Shown here: positions 11,129 to 23,829 of the stretch, piece after piece
Layout of the letters: every line of letters begins with the position of its first letter
Numbering within the stretch: the stretch's first letter is position 1
Source: Takakia lepidozioides
Lineage: Eukaryota; Streptophyta; Takakiopsida; Takakiales; Takakiaceae
Assembly: GCA_030704615.1 (NCBI GenBank)
Contig: CM060734.1
Coordinates: forward strand, 14,818,001-14,882,000
Reading direction: 5' to 3'
Length of the DNA stretch: 64,000 nucleotides
Program-made: the position numbers and the translations under genes
The notes under the pieces: generated by a model
The model's database searches: none
What the model was told of the DNA's origin: nothing
What the model saw: only the letters and a program-made list of their open reading frames with translations

Positions 11129-12211
11129 CTAGAGTTGGTCAGAGAGGTTAGAGATTTTTTGCTGGCAAAGCTTGTGTTTTTGGATGAACACGATGGCCTC
11201 CGGTCGTTGGAGTGGTGCCAACCAGGTGCGTAGTTTGATTTTTTTTTGTGTTTGCCTGGTCGGAGCCAATCCCCCTAATGTTCCACGAGTGAATACTAAC
11301 CTGCATCTTGAGGTATAGACAGGCTGAATGGGGTGAAGGTAGAGGCTTACATGAAGAGGGGGTGACTGAGTGGGAAGGGGCGTGGGCGAGGGCAGTGGTA
11401 GCACATGCTGGACAAGGTTGCTTCTCAACTGACGGGTGCTGTGATTCCGAGAAAGTGGATTTGTTAGGCTTGCCGTGGACAGGTGTGCGCGAGCGGGGCG
11501 CCGTTGCGCTTCCGCAGAAGAGGGAGGGTCCGGCCCGATGGGGTTGTAAGAAGGCTGGTGCTGATCCGTGAGCCTTCGTAGCTCGATGGCCTCGTTCTGT
11601 TCATGTACCTCGGCTTCCAGCGTTGCATGGAGGAGAGTGAATGAAGAATGGATGGTGTCTCTTGCCCGAATGGTTGCCAAGTTGGTGGTGGGGGGTTGGT
11701 CGTAGGGGGGAAGATGAATCCAGAGGCCCTTGCCTTGGGGGTGAGTTCCGAGCAGCGCTTTTTCCTCGATCAGTGCTAGAATCTGGGTTGATGGAGTAAG
11801 TTCCGAAACCAGGCCTGGATACTGTTCAACGTAGGCTCCCCAGGTGATGACTGTGTGGGCCTGCAGTGAATAGTTGGGTGAGTACTTCAGAAGAATGGAC
11901 TGGATTTTCTCCCTAAGAGTGGGGATGGGGTCCCCATCGATAGGGTAGGTAGCCATGAAGTACTGCACGTCCGCAGTGGCAATCCAGTGTGACTCCAGAG
12001 CGATCCCTTGTGGGGCAGTGGCGAGAAGAGCTGGTTGTGGCGTCCTTCGAAAAATGAGAGGAGTGATGCATGTTGCCTTTGGGGCAGACCCATGTAACAA
12101 TTGCGAGCAACCCCTCAGGGCCAAACTTGGAAATGACCGGAGCCTTGCACAGTTCCTAGCAATAACAGGGTTAATTGCAATTGTAGTTTTTCCTTCCTTT
12201 GATGTAGTCAC
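11129..12211 (-). pseudogene. LINE ORF1 C-terminal region / endonuclease start
   Basis: This is a long open frame of about 360 codons lying between the ORF1 zinc knuckle and the endonuclease. Its middle part looks like real coding sequence (YFMATYPIDGDPIPTLREKI, then HTVITWGAYVEQYPGLVSEL). The end enters the first residues of the endonuclease in a shifted frame (EAIVFIQKHKLCQQK). I do not recognise a domain in the middle part. Position suggests the variable Pro/Ser-rich tail of ORF1. The annotated Met may not be a true start. Confidence 0.5.
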
Positions 12212-12504
12212 TGTTGATTTTTGCCTTGTGTGGAAGTATGCCGGACTTGATCGGATCTGGGGTGGGGTGGCGGTGCAACTCCAGCCATGTGTGGAGCTGG
12301 TGCCAATACTGTAGCTGCCGCTTCTGCCATCATGGGATCCACGTGGTCTTTAAGCCTCTTTCCGGGAGGAGAGGTAGAAGATTGAGGCAGAAAAGAGTCC
12401 CAATTTCCTTGGTTGGGAAAGCGAGAGTCATTGTGTCGGCCTGCTACTTTCTGGACTGTAGCTGTTGGGGCTGCAACAACAGGGTCATTTCGATTTGCAT
12501 TAGT

Positions 12505-13334
12505 CTAGAATTGTCCTGAATTGAGATTGTGAGCCAGAGCATGTGCCTGTGAGCTGGGGGAGCCGTGCATGGAGGTTCTCTTGCGCTTAGCTTTTGGGCA
12601 GTTGACCCTCAAATGGCCTGTTTGGCCACAGGTGCAGCAAGCGGTAGATGAAGTGTCTTCAGTGATTTTTACTGAGAAATAATTACCTTCCCTGTCAATT
12701 GGCAGACGAATAAACTCAGGCAGCATGGCATCAGCTTGAGACCACAATCTTTGCAAAACCTATATCATGAATTTTTGATGCAATTGTTACCCCCCTCTAT
12801 GCTGGATGTTTTTTGAGAGCCTTTGTGCACATTTCCGGATCAAAAACCGAAAGGCAGCCCAAGAAAACTCCAAAGTGATTGCCTATATCTGGTAGGCAGA
12901 AGAGGTACTGATCCGGGATATATGGAAGAGCTATAATCCTGGGGGCCCATACTCTCCCGTTACGATTGCCCAGTGCCGCAGACCAGGGGAAAATATTAAC
13001 GTTGAATCCCTGGAGGTGTGGGTTAAATGAGAGGGCTCTATCCGCCGCTTCTTTTGAACCCAGCAGGATGGAATAGAAGCCTTTGCCCCTGGAGTGGCAG
13101 AACTGCTGCTTTATGTCCCCTGATCCCCCCAAGTGCTTGATTGCCCATTCTCTTGCTATATCTCTGTTTTTTTCCCGGGAAGTGCAGTAGCACCCCCATT
13201 CCCTGTATTTCGGTGACCATGTCATCGACGAATTCAAGGTCTACATCGACCAGTGGATCATTCTCAGACATTGCAAGCTGCAGAGCCGAGGGGGCCTTCG
13301 ATCGTTCCGGCATGGTGTCTGCAGCACCTTCCAT
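12505..13334 (-). pseudogene. LINE ORF1 with CCHC zinc knuckle
   Basis: A start at 13334 opens an acidic leader (ENDPLVDVDLEFVDDMV). A frameshift at a 7-T run near 13170 moves to the frame ending at 12797, which carries the conserved RNA-binding-like domain of plant LINE ORF1 proteins (DUF4283-like: DIAREWAIKHLGG, then KGFYSILLGSKEAADRALSF). A third frame, 12505-12756, has the CCHC knuckle CTCGQTGHLRVNC followed by a basic tail KAKRKRT. ORF1 proteins bind the element RNA. The three pieces are in different frames, so the protein is not intact. Confidence 0.75.
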
Positions 13335-14227
13335 GATTCCATTGAAGCTGCCTTGGGGAGGTGGAGCTGGGGAGGTCGCTCCACTGTCGATGCAAATTTG
13401 GTTTGCGCCCGGTACGCCATGAAGAAGCCCGTTCCCGAAGAGGGCTGCGATTTGCGAGAGACTAGAAGGCGTATGTAGTTGTGTTGTCGACGACCTTTAG
13501 CCGCTCCCTTATGGCTACTGCTTGGGTAAGGATCCATGGAGAAGGATGGCAACAACACGAAGTGATTGGGATCACAACAAGAGGCAGATCTGCAATAGGC
13601 AGAGTTACAGCGTGGTCCCAGATCTGCGGAGCTCAAATCTACGGAGCTCAAAATGTTTGGCAGTGGTAGGTGTAAGAATCTTGTTGGCAGGAGTTGAGTA
13701 CTCCAGAGCAGCGGCGATTGGGTGGCAGAGGATTCGGGCTCATCAAGGGGTATTGGGGAAGTAGTGGCCATAAAGGGTGTTGGTTTTCTTGTACCAGCCC
13801 CTTGTCTAAGGCTGTATGTTTTCCATTGATAATATTTGGTATGCAGGCCTTGCAGACTTGGTGTATTTGTTTGTGCTTTCCTTCCAGTATTGTGCGTTTG
13901 GAGGCTGAGGCACTCGGTTAACGATTGTTCTTTATATGAGTTGGGCTTTGGCATATGTGGGGGTAGTCGCTTCTTATATCGAGCTATAGATCCTTGTGAA
14001 AATCTTCCTCTCAGGGCATGTAGACGAGCTGACTGTTGTTTCGAGGGGTGTAGGTAAAACTTGCGACATGTAAGCCAGATAGCATGAGATGTTGGCAGCT
14101 GCCTCGCAGTAGGCTTTGAGGGAGACATCTGGTTCAACAATTAAGTTAGGGCTTCTTTGAGTCAAAGTTGGAAGAAGCAGCCTGAGGTGTGTCAGTGATC
14201 CAGCTAGATTTGCATGTCGTGGCACAT

Positions 14228-14590
14228 AGTGGTGCTGGTTCTGATAGTGGCTGAGCCTAGCATACGATGTCAGCTTTCTAGTATATTTATAGGTAGAGCA
14301 GCTGATTAGGGAGTTGAGTTTAGTATGATCATGAGTTGATGTACTTTATGGTTGTTAATAAATGTGGGGGCTATGTCCCTTGGATTCATGTGAGAATTCA
14401 GCTCATGATGGTGCTGGTTTCGATAGTGGGTGATCGCAGCATGCGCTATTAGCTGCTTGCTGGCATACTCATAGGTGAAGCGGCTCGGTGAATTGGTTCC
14501 AGTTGGTATCGGTTGTGCATGTGTGAGATTTTTGGGCATGCCAGTATGCCGTGGATAATTGGTGTGGTTCCCATTTGCTGGCCTACCCCC
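14228..14590. repeat. Diverged tandem duplication, ~181 bp
   Basis: GTGCTGGTT at about 14230 and again at about 14411 each begin similar stretches: GATAGTGG, a CAGCAT-like word, TCATAGGT or TATAGGT, then a GCAGCT or GCGGCT word. The copies have drifted. The function is unknown; it may be the upstream remnant of the minus-strand LINE. Confidence 0.4.
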
Positions 14591-14599
14591 AAGCTAAGA

Positions 14600-16900
14600 G
14601 TAGCTCTGTGATGTATGCAACTGTGGGGGGGGATATCAGGGTAAGTCTGACTTGGAGAACAATCAATATCCTATATTGCATTTGGCGCATGTAGCAAGCG
14701 GACATAGCAGCTAATGGCTTTTGTAATTGTATCCTGGGTCCTCTCATGGCAGATAAGATGGTCCATCATTGGGACTATAGCAATGTTGAAGGCAGGTTCA
14801 CCTGGCACATGGGAGCCCCTGTAACACCTAATGTAGTCATGAGGCCCACAAGGCATGCACAGTAAACATAGTCTGACTACAGCTATGGAGGTATATAGCA
14901 GTAAACTTAGTCTGATTGCAGCTGAGATATTATGCACATTTTTCCCTGCTCTTCAATGCTGCTGAAAGGGTATTGATGCTTTTGTCCCGTGATTCTCAAA
15001 GGCTGAGTATCTCTGAATCTGTCCATGTGGTAGTAAGTACACTTGCAGAGCTAACAGTGCACAAATGAACATGGTGAGGAAAGGGTATTCTAAACAAACC
15101 CCACCACCCACCCCAATCACCCAAGAGTGGAAGAAAAACCTGAAACTGAAATGTGACTTAGGAGATAGATGATGGTGCCTTACTTAGGTAGGTTGTTTCG
15201 TCTTGGTTTTCTTTCAGAAACCTCTTAAGACTCCTATGGTGATATGGAGGATATGGAGGACTCCTAATACATCTGCATTTTTTTTTCTTCGAAAACAACA
15301 TAAAAAGGCAACCCCCAAGAAACTAACAAAGTACACAAAAGTTCCTTCACCTTCTGTGCAATGTACATTGATCCATTTTGGAGTTCCCATACTTTTCTGA
15401 CCAAAACAGAGTACACAAATGTCCATACTTATATGTACATAGATGTCCATGCATACACTAGTACAGTCCCTACCCGTTCACTTTTTGTCCACAACATGTG
15501 CTTGCAAATACTAGTTATAATATTTGTAAATGAATTTTTTATTAATTTAGGGTTTCTAGGGTTTGGGGTTTGAGGGCTAGGGTTGTGGTTTTCTCGTAGG
15601 TATGATTTGTTTTTGGGCTGAAATTTGTTTTGTGAAGATACACACACATGGTACTACAACTATGCAAAATAGTGCCTCCAAAAAGTGTGTTCTTTGCTCA
15701 TTTGTACCAATCTACGTAAGTAGAGCATGTAGTTGAAGTGATCTTAAGCTTTGAAGTGCAAATGATGTGACCACATGTGGAACCTCTTGTATATGAATTT
15801 ATTTTAACACGACACTTTGCATGAACAATGTGTATGTTGTCAGGAAGCTTGGGAATCGGTAACAGATTGAAAAAAAAATTGTATCAAGGCCAATCGGCAG
15901 TGTTTACATCTACAGATCATGTACATGGCAATGACATGGTTTTTGGCCAACTAGGAATTTTTTAGAACGTGAAACTTTCCATGCACAATCTATATAGGGT
16001 CCTTTACCATGCGCCAAAAAATCACATCGAAGAAAATTGATGTCAATGCTATTTCATAAGTTTAGCACCGCTTTGTATCATGATACGGACATGGTATGGA
16101 CAATTGTGTACATAGCGTGGATATTTGTGCACATTGTAAAGACGTTTGTGTACTCTAATAGCTAAGAAGAAAAGTGACCAGTTGATGGAAAATGTCAGAA
16201 TGTGCAGAAAAGGAGGGTGAAGGAAGTTTTGTGTACTTGGGTAGTATAGGGTGGTTGATTATTTGGTTTAGGGTGGGTAGTTTAGGGTGGTTGGTTAGTT
16301 AGTTTATAGAGGTTGGTTACTTTTGGTTAGTTTTGTGTGTACTAGTTTACATTGTGCTTTTCATTGGTTTTTCCTTTTTTCTACATGTGGAATGGAGTTG
16401 TTTTGGGTTAAGCATTTCTGTGACCAAAGTATTCGTTGACTGTGCTGAGTTGACAGTGACATGGAAACTAATGGAAACTACAGAAACTAAAACTATAAGA
16501 AACAAAGTAAACTAAAGTAAAGAAAGCTATCGGACTAGAACTACTTAGAAGCCTGAGAGACGAAACAACGAGCTGAAGAAAACCAAGGACAGACACAGTT
16601 TGGAAGTTTGTCAATTCCTCTTGGACGGCTGAGCTTCATGACTAGATCGGCTGAAAGGGTTCTAGTTTCTTCCTCGGAAATCTTTCTTTAACTATCCTTG
16701 GTGCAAGGCATTCAATGGCATGCCATTTCAATCAGATAATGGTGAAGCAGGGTCATAACACTGGAGTGAGCCCCTCACAAAGGTAGTCTCTGTTACCTTC
16801 TGTACTTATGCACAGGGTCCATGGCCCCAAGGCTACAGCAAAACATTCATAATTGCTATATGCATGAGGTCTAATTGCTATGTGCATGAAGTGTTCACTC
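14600..16900. other. Non-coding, AT-rich interval
   Basis: I see no recognisable gene on either strand. There are degenerate telomere-like words (TTTAGGGTTTCTAGGGTTTG) near 15546-15580 and TTTAGGGTGG words near 16265-16300, typical of scattered plant interstitial repeats. Confidence 0.4.
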
Positions 16901-16923
16901 TTGCACATCAGATTGACTAAGAC

Positions 16924-17560
16924 TCTACTGCACCCAACAGGTTGTCAATCACGTCCTTTATTCAGAATGGAAACCAAATGACATCATCATGTTGTAGACC
17001 CTTACCCATGCGGGCATTGAAGTCACCCAGCAAAAATACGTACAATAGCATTGGCACAGAACTTAGCAGTCCAAACAGGGATCCCTCAGTTTAACCCTTA
17101 ATATATTGTCCACAAAGAGGTCCTTATTGCTGATGACACATTTTAAATTTACTCCCAGCCATATACTATGTTCATGCTGAAGGTCCCTTTTGATGCATTC
17201 ACAATTATCAGTCAAGAAATCGCAGACAAAGGTACCAACACCCTTTTGACCATGCTTTGCACCCAACAGACTGTCAAGCTTGTCCTCTATTCAGAATGGA
17301 ATACTACAGACATCATCATGCTATAAACCCTTACCCACGCGGGCATTGACGTCACCTAGCAAGACTACATGACATTTGTCACAGAACTAAGCAGTCTACC
17401 TTCTAAGAAGCCCTTGACATCTTTGACAAACAGGGATCCCTTAGTTGGCATGTAGATATAGAATTTAGTCCCAGCCACATCCTCTGCTCATACTGAAGGT
17501 TCCCTTTGATAATTTTACAATTATCAATGAAGAAATTGCAGACAAAGGTACCACCACAAA
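16924..17560 (-). repeat. Tandem-duplicated LINE endonuclease relics
   Basis: Two stretches, about 16924-17250 and 17259-17560, are similar along their length. On the minus strand both encode pieces of an endonuclease (VLLGDVNARVGKG-like in the second, a GDFNAR-type word in the first) followed by LLGAKHGQKGVGTFVCDF-like sequence. Stops interrupt all frames. These look like a duplicated fragment of a LINE endonuclease of a different family from the 8-13 kb element. Confidence 0.5.
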
Positions 17561-17798
17561 TGTGGATAAGATTTGCTTGCAGAATTTGAACTTAGAGCCA
17601 TGGCCTGAGGTGTCTTGCTCCTGATTCAGCACTGCACCTACTCAATCCACAAGCAGCTATTAGCTATCATCTGCCTTCTGCCCTGTTGGGCTACAATTCA
17701 TGTCCAATCAGACAGCACAATTTCACTTGACAAAGAATCATAGAGATTGCAGGGTGAGCTCCACTTTGCATACATCAAAACTATGACATACACTGCCC

Positions 17799-19935
17799 CT
17801 AGACCAACAAGAAACAACAAGAAACAACAATACTCACATAATCATCTTCCACTTCCAGAGATGCAAGTACCGATTTGATTCCACATAGCACATCTTCTGA
17901 CAGCTCGTACACAATGTCATTTCCACTTGCCCTGTACTGTTTGGGGGGCATGAGGAACTTCACCGCACGCACTAGATGTGCATGCATATAAACAACATGA
18001 GAATTTTTTAATAGAATGTAAGATGATTCACCACTTCTGATAGTAAAGACCAGCCACGACCTCATCCCCTTCAATGAAAGATGTTCCCCACTTATCTTTG
18101 AAAGCCTTTCCAATTCGATGAAGTGGCTTTGTACAAGATATTATCCAGAATGTGACACCCTCCTTGATCCCCTGCTCTGCATTGACAGCAAAATTGTCAA
18201 CAATCTCTAGTGTGGCAGCCAATTCCCCCCTGTACACCAATTGTCATCCCACTCATCATACTTGGCATCTCGTACCAATCTAGTATCATGTGGTTGGAGC
18301 TGCTTTGGAATCCAAGGGCCTGTCCATTGTTTATTAGTGCAATTGGACCAATTGCTATCTAGGTAATAAACATAGAAGCAAACAAGGCCTTTCACAAACA
18401 ATAAGGACAAACTGTGCTTGTTAGTTGCACTGATGGAGTGCAACTTCATGGATCTCTTTATGGGGTCACACTTGTAGGTGATGCATGTCCTGTCCACGTC
18501 ACCAACCTTAACCAACCAAAAAATCCTGCTTAATGGCCGTCTCTGTCTGCAGTATGAGGTTTCTGGTCAAACAGACAAGTTCTCTCGGAGGAATGCAACG
18601 ACCTCCTCTGCGTTCTGTAGTTTTGGCCCTTCAGGATGCAATTGGGCCCTTCGCAGGAACCTGTCAAAGCCAAGACAATGATAGGAAGATGCAATTGTCA
18701 TAAAACATAGCACGATGTATTCCCACATAGGAAAAATTGGTTCACACCAATTAATGGGTACAACCTCCACCTTTGAAAGTAAATGATGTGGAAACATATA
18801 CGGTGACAGTACATACCTTTTGATGACAGCCCCTGCACCGTCGTGTGGACCCTTGCCATGACCACTACCAAAGAAGCTCCATATTATCTTGCATCCCCCG
18901 GTCATGTTAGGGTACTTGCTCACAAAATACCAAGGTTTAGAGCTTTTAAATTGAGCGGCACAACCATCAGACCAAATCCAATGTTGGTTCGGTGCATACC
19001 CTTTCTCCACCATGTGCTGCCACTGTAGCTTAAAACAATGCTGCACAAATTTTGAATCGTGCTTTCGGTCGTCCGAAATATAGAAATGGTATTCAGTTAG
19101 AATACGGGATTCCTTATCATACGGATCAGCTTCAGGGTTATGGCGGAATTTGAACAATGATGCTAATCTGATAAGTATGCCAATGCATACTTTGAACTTC
19201 GTTTTGAATCTCAAAGCTGTAGTTTTCAGCAAAGTCCACAACTGACACTACAGTGTCCTTGGGGAAAGAATTGATACACCTTTTAAATTGCTGGTCCTCC
19301 CATCGCGCAACAAAGTTGTGCTTCACGAAATGCTGCAGCTTCGGCTTCAAATAATCCACAAACTCATCAGAAGGAGTTTTCTTGTAAACTATTGTGAGCT
19401 TCTTCAGGGGTTTTCCCGCTTAGAACATGGTAGTTTCCATGGCAAATCTCTTCCACTCAACCTGCCCTGTGCCAGATTCCTCAATTTCAACAGGGCATAG
19501 TTGAAGAACCTTAACTCCACATTTTTTGCATTGACCAAACAAACATTTCTTTTTGTGCCACTCATCCTCTTTCCCTTTTGGGCATACAATGGATTCCCAC
19601 AACTCTGTCACTCTTTTGTATACCTTGGACTGGGCTGCACATGTTGACTGGTTAGGGTGTAAGCACGACCCCTTACAATGGCAATTACAAATGTCTTTCG
19701 CATGGAGACCGGAGCTTACCCTCATGTTGTTCAAGCCAAGCCGAAGTTCATTTAGTTCCACATGATAGATGCAGGAGCATCGCAATATGGGGTTTGACAC
19801 ATTGATCATGTGGATATTCCGATACACGATGTTCTGGGCAATCCCGGAACCTCCCTGCACATCGCTCCAACACACGTCATGAATCTCCAATATACATATA
19901 CGTTGATTTTCATGAAATACTGCGACCTTAACCAA
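17799..19935 (-). pseudogene. Transposon-associated protein, RNase H-like motifs
   Basis: Minus-strand frames in order: a Cys cluster (ICNCHCKGSC, then KKCLFGQCKKCG, 19420-19935), then VVSVVDFAENYSFEIQNEVQ and SMHWHTYQI (19138-19359), then EYHFYISDDRKHDSKFVQHC, HWIWSDGCAAQFKSSKPWYF and SFFGSGHGKGPHDGAGAVIK (18567-19241), and a C-terminal domain (FWIISCTKPLH, GDEVVAGLYYQKW, KFLMPPKQYRASGND, 17799-18515). The DFAENYS...SDG...HGKGP pattern belongs to an uncharacterised family that I know from repetitive genes in plants and animals. Spaced acidic residues in these motifs suggest an RNase H-fold transposase; that is inference. Frame changes between pieces may be short introns or decay. Confidence 0.6.
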
Positions 19936-20103
19936 TTGAGCTGGAAATTCTCTTCTTCATACATGAGTCTAAAGTGCAGTGAAAGAAGTCAAGTTCGGTA
20001 CATGCAACTTGAACATTAGATTCTCGTGCACTACAAGAGGACAATCAAATATACCTGTATATAGAAACGATTCATCGTTCAGGGAAGATATATGGTGCAT
20101 TTT

Positions 20104-22005
20104 TCAACGAACCGCAATAGGTAGGTACGTAGGTACGGGTATTGTCATTACTGCACATTTGTGAGATACGAGTAGTTTCATGGGTATTGCAATTCCAAAC
20201 TTCACACCTGAAGCAGTGTGAACATACCCGCCATGTCTTGATTCTCGCGCCATTTGTGAGCGTCTGAGCTCTGAGGGAAGTCTATACCGGGCAAGGTGAC
20301 CACAAAGCATCATCCCGAGGGAGATCCAGAAGGAGTAGAAATCCCGGACCAAACGCCAAGAAGCACAGGCAGCGTGACAGTACAATAGGCAATGCTCTAT
20401 GGTCTCAGGCACATTCAGGTTGCAGAGCTTACAAACTGAGCTAGCATCAGAAACAGAGTAAGAGACTGGGAGAATTTTGTTAACCATCTTCCATAGAAAG
20501 CCCGACAGCTTTGCAACCCGGTCTTTCTTCCAAATATCCTTCCAAATGCACTTCCAAGATGTGGGATGGCCAGAGAAATGAGCCCATTTCTTGGTAAGCT
20601 TGAGATCCACTTGGATATGGGAGTTTATAAGTAAAGAGTACCCTTTCTTGACCGTGTAAGAGAAGAAAGGCGAGTGCTTCTTATCTTGCCAAATCCATTC
20701 ACCAGGGTTGAACTGTAGCAAGGTTAGCGGAGCCAACAAAAACCAGAGGAAATGAGGGCTTTGGTGGCAACCATTGGCCGCTGAGGGGCTAATGGTGCCA
20801 GTGTTCATACAAATGACTCTGATGGCATAGAGGGCATCTTCCTCGCGATGAGAAATTTCAGGAGAGTGTAAAAAACCAGAAGGGTGGACTTTAAACAACC
20901 AGCCCCGAAGGGAAGAGCCATCCCGGGACATAGCAAAGAAGGCTTTTTTTAGGATTGATACCTTCCAAACCCCACCATGTGTGGAGGGCCTTCCTATTCC
21001 TGGGATGGGAGGTCAGAGAAACCCAGCGGTCTGGGAAATCAGCAGTCACCATCCCCCATCCAGCAGTAGCCCGCTTGCGGGTCATATCAGAGGTTACAAG
21101 CTCTCTAGGCAAAAGAGTACCATCGCTCCAAAGGTGAGTAAAGTGAGAAACCCCCGCGGCTTCCCAAAATGCCCAGCAAGGTGAACACTTAATGAGAGAT
21201 TCAGAATCTCTATTGTAATTTCCAAAGAGTGGTTGTCTGAGGGCCTCCTCAGACGTCGTGGGTTGAAGCTGAGCAAGAGAGATACGCATAGCAGTCTAGG
21301 CCCTCCATATGGACCTCCACGCACTGGAACTAGAAAGAGGTTTAGCATTCGAGTTTCCACCTTGCACCACCCAACGTACAAAGGGTGGCCAAATAGAGTG
21401 AGGGTTAGGGTTTGCATTTAAGAGATGTTGCCTGACTAGAATACTCCATGGGGCAGAAAAAGCAGAGCACAGATCTGATAGCCGGGGTCAATAATTCCAA
21501 GGCCCCCATCTTTTTTTTTTTGTGTTATCTGCTTCCAACTCACCAAAGCTCTTCTATTCTGCGAAGGGCTGGAGGCTCCCCAAATGAAATTGCGAACTAG
21601 GCTTTTAATGTGTTTGATTACAGCTTCGCCCGGTGACCAGACTGAGGAAGAAGACCAGCAAGAAGCCAAGAGGACGTGGTTGGCTACCGGAGCCCTACCA
21701 GCGATGTAGAAATGCATTGAGCTCCAGTGAGACAGGCTTTGTTTGAGGTTGGAAATGAACTTTTCTGATCTCTTAGTATCATCCAGATCATGACCTATGA
21801 GGTGACCCAAAAGCACATGAGCACTCCCGTCTTGAAGCCATGAGAGACCAATGCTTTCCTCCCAATCATGGCAGTGGGCAGCTAAGCCAGACTGCTCAAA
21901 TTCTCTTTTTGGGACGGATATCGCATGGGGTCTGCCTCCTTTTATGTCTCTATTGAGAACGATCACGGAGCTTCTCGTGTATAATTGTCCAGAGGAATTC
22001 GCCAA
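20104..22005 (-). pseudogene. LINE fragment, 5'-truncated (RT thumb and zinc-binding end)
   Basis: The upstream piece (21436-22005) has the plant LINE region after RT (FYIAGRAPVANHVLLASCWS, then FIWGASSPSQNRRALVSWKQ). The middle piece is 20891-21289. The last piece (20104-20931) carries the zinc-binding reverse transcriptase domain (LSGFLWKMVNKILPVSYSV, then CKLCNLNVPETIEHCLLYC). Endonuclease and RT core are absent, as expected for 5' truncation during target-primed reverse transcription. The upstream breakpoint lies near 21965-22005, immediately next to the WDGN gene at 22.0 kb on the opposite strand, so the LINE probably inserted into that gene. Confidence 0.8.
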
Positions 22006-22009
22006 CTGG

Positions 22010-22757
22010 GGCCCCCATTGGCAAACGCGACACCTGGAGTTCGGGAAATTGATTGGTAATGATCCTCTTTTCCAGCACTTGTCAGGAAAAACGTTCTACG
22101 TGTGGGACGGGAACCTTGGGTCCTAGCATGGATGGAGCATATAGCCCAAGCACACCCCGACGAACTAGATTGGCATTATGCCGTGGAGTGTGTTGTGTTC
22201 AAGGTGGTGGGGCCGAAGGATCGCAGTCTTCTCAAAACTGCTATGACGGACATAAACTCGTAAGTTAAAATGCTCATTGCACTAGAACTTTCAATTTCAA
22301 ACACTCATTTCATTGGCAATCGTCTCATTTATTGGAAATGTGGCATTGCAGGGTCACGGAGAATGCCTTCGTTGCCACCAACTTGTCCCACATGCTCTTA
22401 GGAGTGAAAAATGTCGGGAGGCAGGGGGTGCACGAGTTTGCCAATTCCATCGGTGCCGATCTCCTGCGCAAGTCACAGGCAAAGTAAAAAACTGTACAAA
22501 GTTTCATTGGTGATCGCAACACACGTGGGCCAGATACTATCGATGGAATTATTGATCGCGATGGGAATAGGCCAATGCGGCAAATGAAGATCAAACGGGG
22601 TCGGATGCGCCTAAGAATGCCTGATGCAACCACAACGGCCACTGATGACGATGACATCACCGACCATGGTACTGGCGGTGAAGTGCAGGGGGACTCGGAC
22701 TTCACGTTGGTGGGGCCGGCAAGATTGTCATCCCGTCGTAGAAATAGAAACAATTAG
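22010..22757 (+). pseudogene. WDGN-module gene, copy 1 (uncharacterised family)
   Basis: The first exon encodes GKTFYVWDGN, then, after a one-base frameshift near 22118, VLAWMEHIAQAHPDELDWHY and KTAMTDIN. It ends at a GTAAGT donor after 22259. The next exon starts at 22352 after TGCAG and reads VTENAFVATNLSHMLLGVKN, then EFANSIGADLLRK, with a stop before a Lys-rich acidic tail (about 22560-22757). Copy 2 at 43.3 kb has the same module and an intron at the same place and phase. The motif DGN with a following Arg-x-x-Ala pattern recalls ParB/sulfiredoxin-like folds; this is a hypothesis. The 5' part appears cut by the LINE at 20.1-22.0 kb. Confidence 0.5.
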
Positions 22758-22759
22758 GA

Positions 22760-23800
22760 AGACGGACATCTTAGTAGGCAAGAACTTGCAAGACGGTCCG
22801 CGGTGAATGTGTCGCGGTCCACTAAACTATTGGAATACATGTAGCCCAGTTTGCTTTCGTATAAAATATGAAATTGGTTCGGAACTTGCATTTATATAAT
22901 TATGAAACTATGAATGTATGCAAAGTGGAATGTGCATGCACCATGATGTTCATATAAAATAATATCAATAATGCCAAATGATGTTGGGTCAATGACGAAC
23001 AAGATGGGATATACAACAACCGCGGTTGTCCAGCTTTTTGTCCATGTCTCGACGAGACATAAGTATCTTCCCTCTCTGATTTAGACCAGTGTACTTGGTG
23101 GTTCTTGTACACATTATCAACCAATCTCCCTTCTGTTTTCAGTTTTATGTTTGATTTACTAACACCTTGGTCTGAGCATGACAAAAGGTTATCAAATATG
23201 TTCCTGATTGAACTATTCACTCTGAAATTGAGTATCCCTATGAAATATTCATGTATGCCGGTGGACTTGATTAAAATTCCAAACCCGCAACTTGATAACA
23301 ACGGTGGACTTGTTAATAAGTTATAACTTACTCATCGACACTATGAAGTTCTACATTAAATCCCTATCAGGTCAATCAAAATTATTCTGGTTAACAGTTA
23401 TTCAGCTCAACAAATATGACGTACAACCGTGGTCCATGCAAAATTCAAATTGAAATTCCAGAATAATGAGAAAGAGTGCTTCAAATATAAAGGTCATCCA
23501 CAAGCATTGGGCGCCATTGTCAAATCACGAAATACATGCCTCATGGGCAATGCTTCGAAATTCGGGCATGAAATGCTATGTTGAAATTTTACAAACCTAT
23601 TAGAGGAGTACGTGATTTCTCTTTGCCGATAGGACTTAGATAGTGATCATAGTCACCATGTACGACCACAGACCCCCTGCACTAACCGCAGTCGGGTAGG
23701 CAGTTCAGTGAGCCCAACCTACACCGTAACTTACCATGACCCCCCTAGACTAATATGTCGTCACCCTGACCGCGCGCGCTCAGGGCTCGTCATATCCCCG
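22760..23800. other. No gene seen
   Basis: The interval is AT-rich and has only short frames without recognisable motifs on either strand. It separates the WDGN copy 1 exons from the coiled-coil/RING frames and could be intronic or decayed sequence of the same locus. Confidence 0.35.
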
Positions 23801-23829
23801 ACACATATGAGCCCCAGCCCCAAAGCCAG

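Larger units (their letters stand above)
8100..13340 (-). mobile_element. LINE (non-LTR retrotransposon), decayed
   Basis: On the minus strand, in the expected order 5' to 3', the region carries an ORF1 with a CCHC knuckle, an apurinic-type endonuclease, a reverse transcriptase, and a C-terminal segment with the plant LINE motif KRPHVSWKQICLPKKKGGLG. Frames are broken in several places. The 5' limit is near the ORF1 start at 13334 or slightly beyond. The 3' limit is not marked by a clear tail. Confidence 0.85.

Noticed and set aside
15540-15600. Possible telomere remnant
   Set aside because: The words are TTTAGGG-like but irregular and few, below what a true interstitial telomere array would show.
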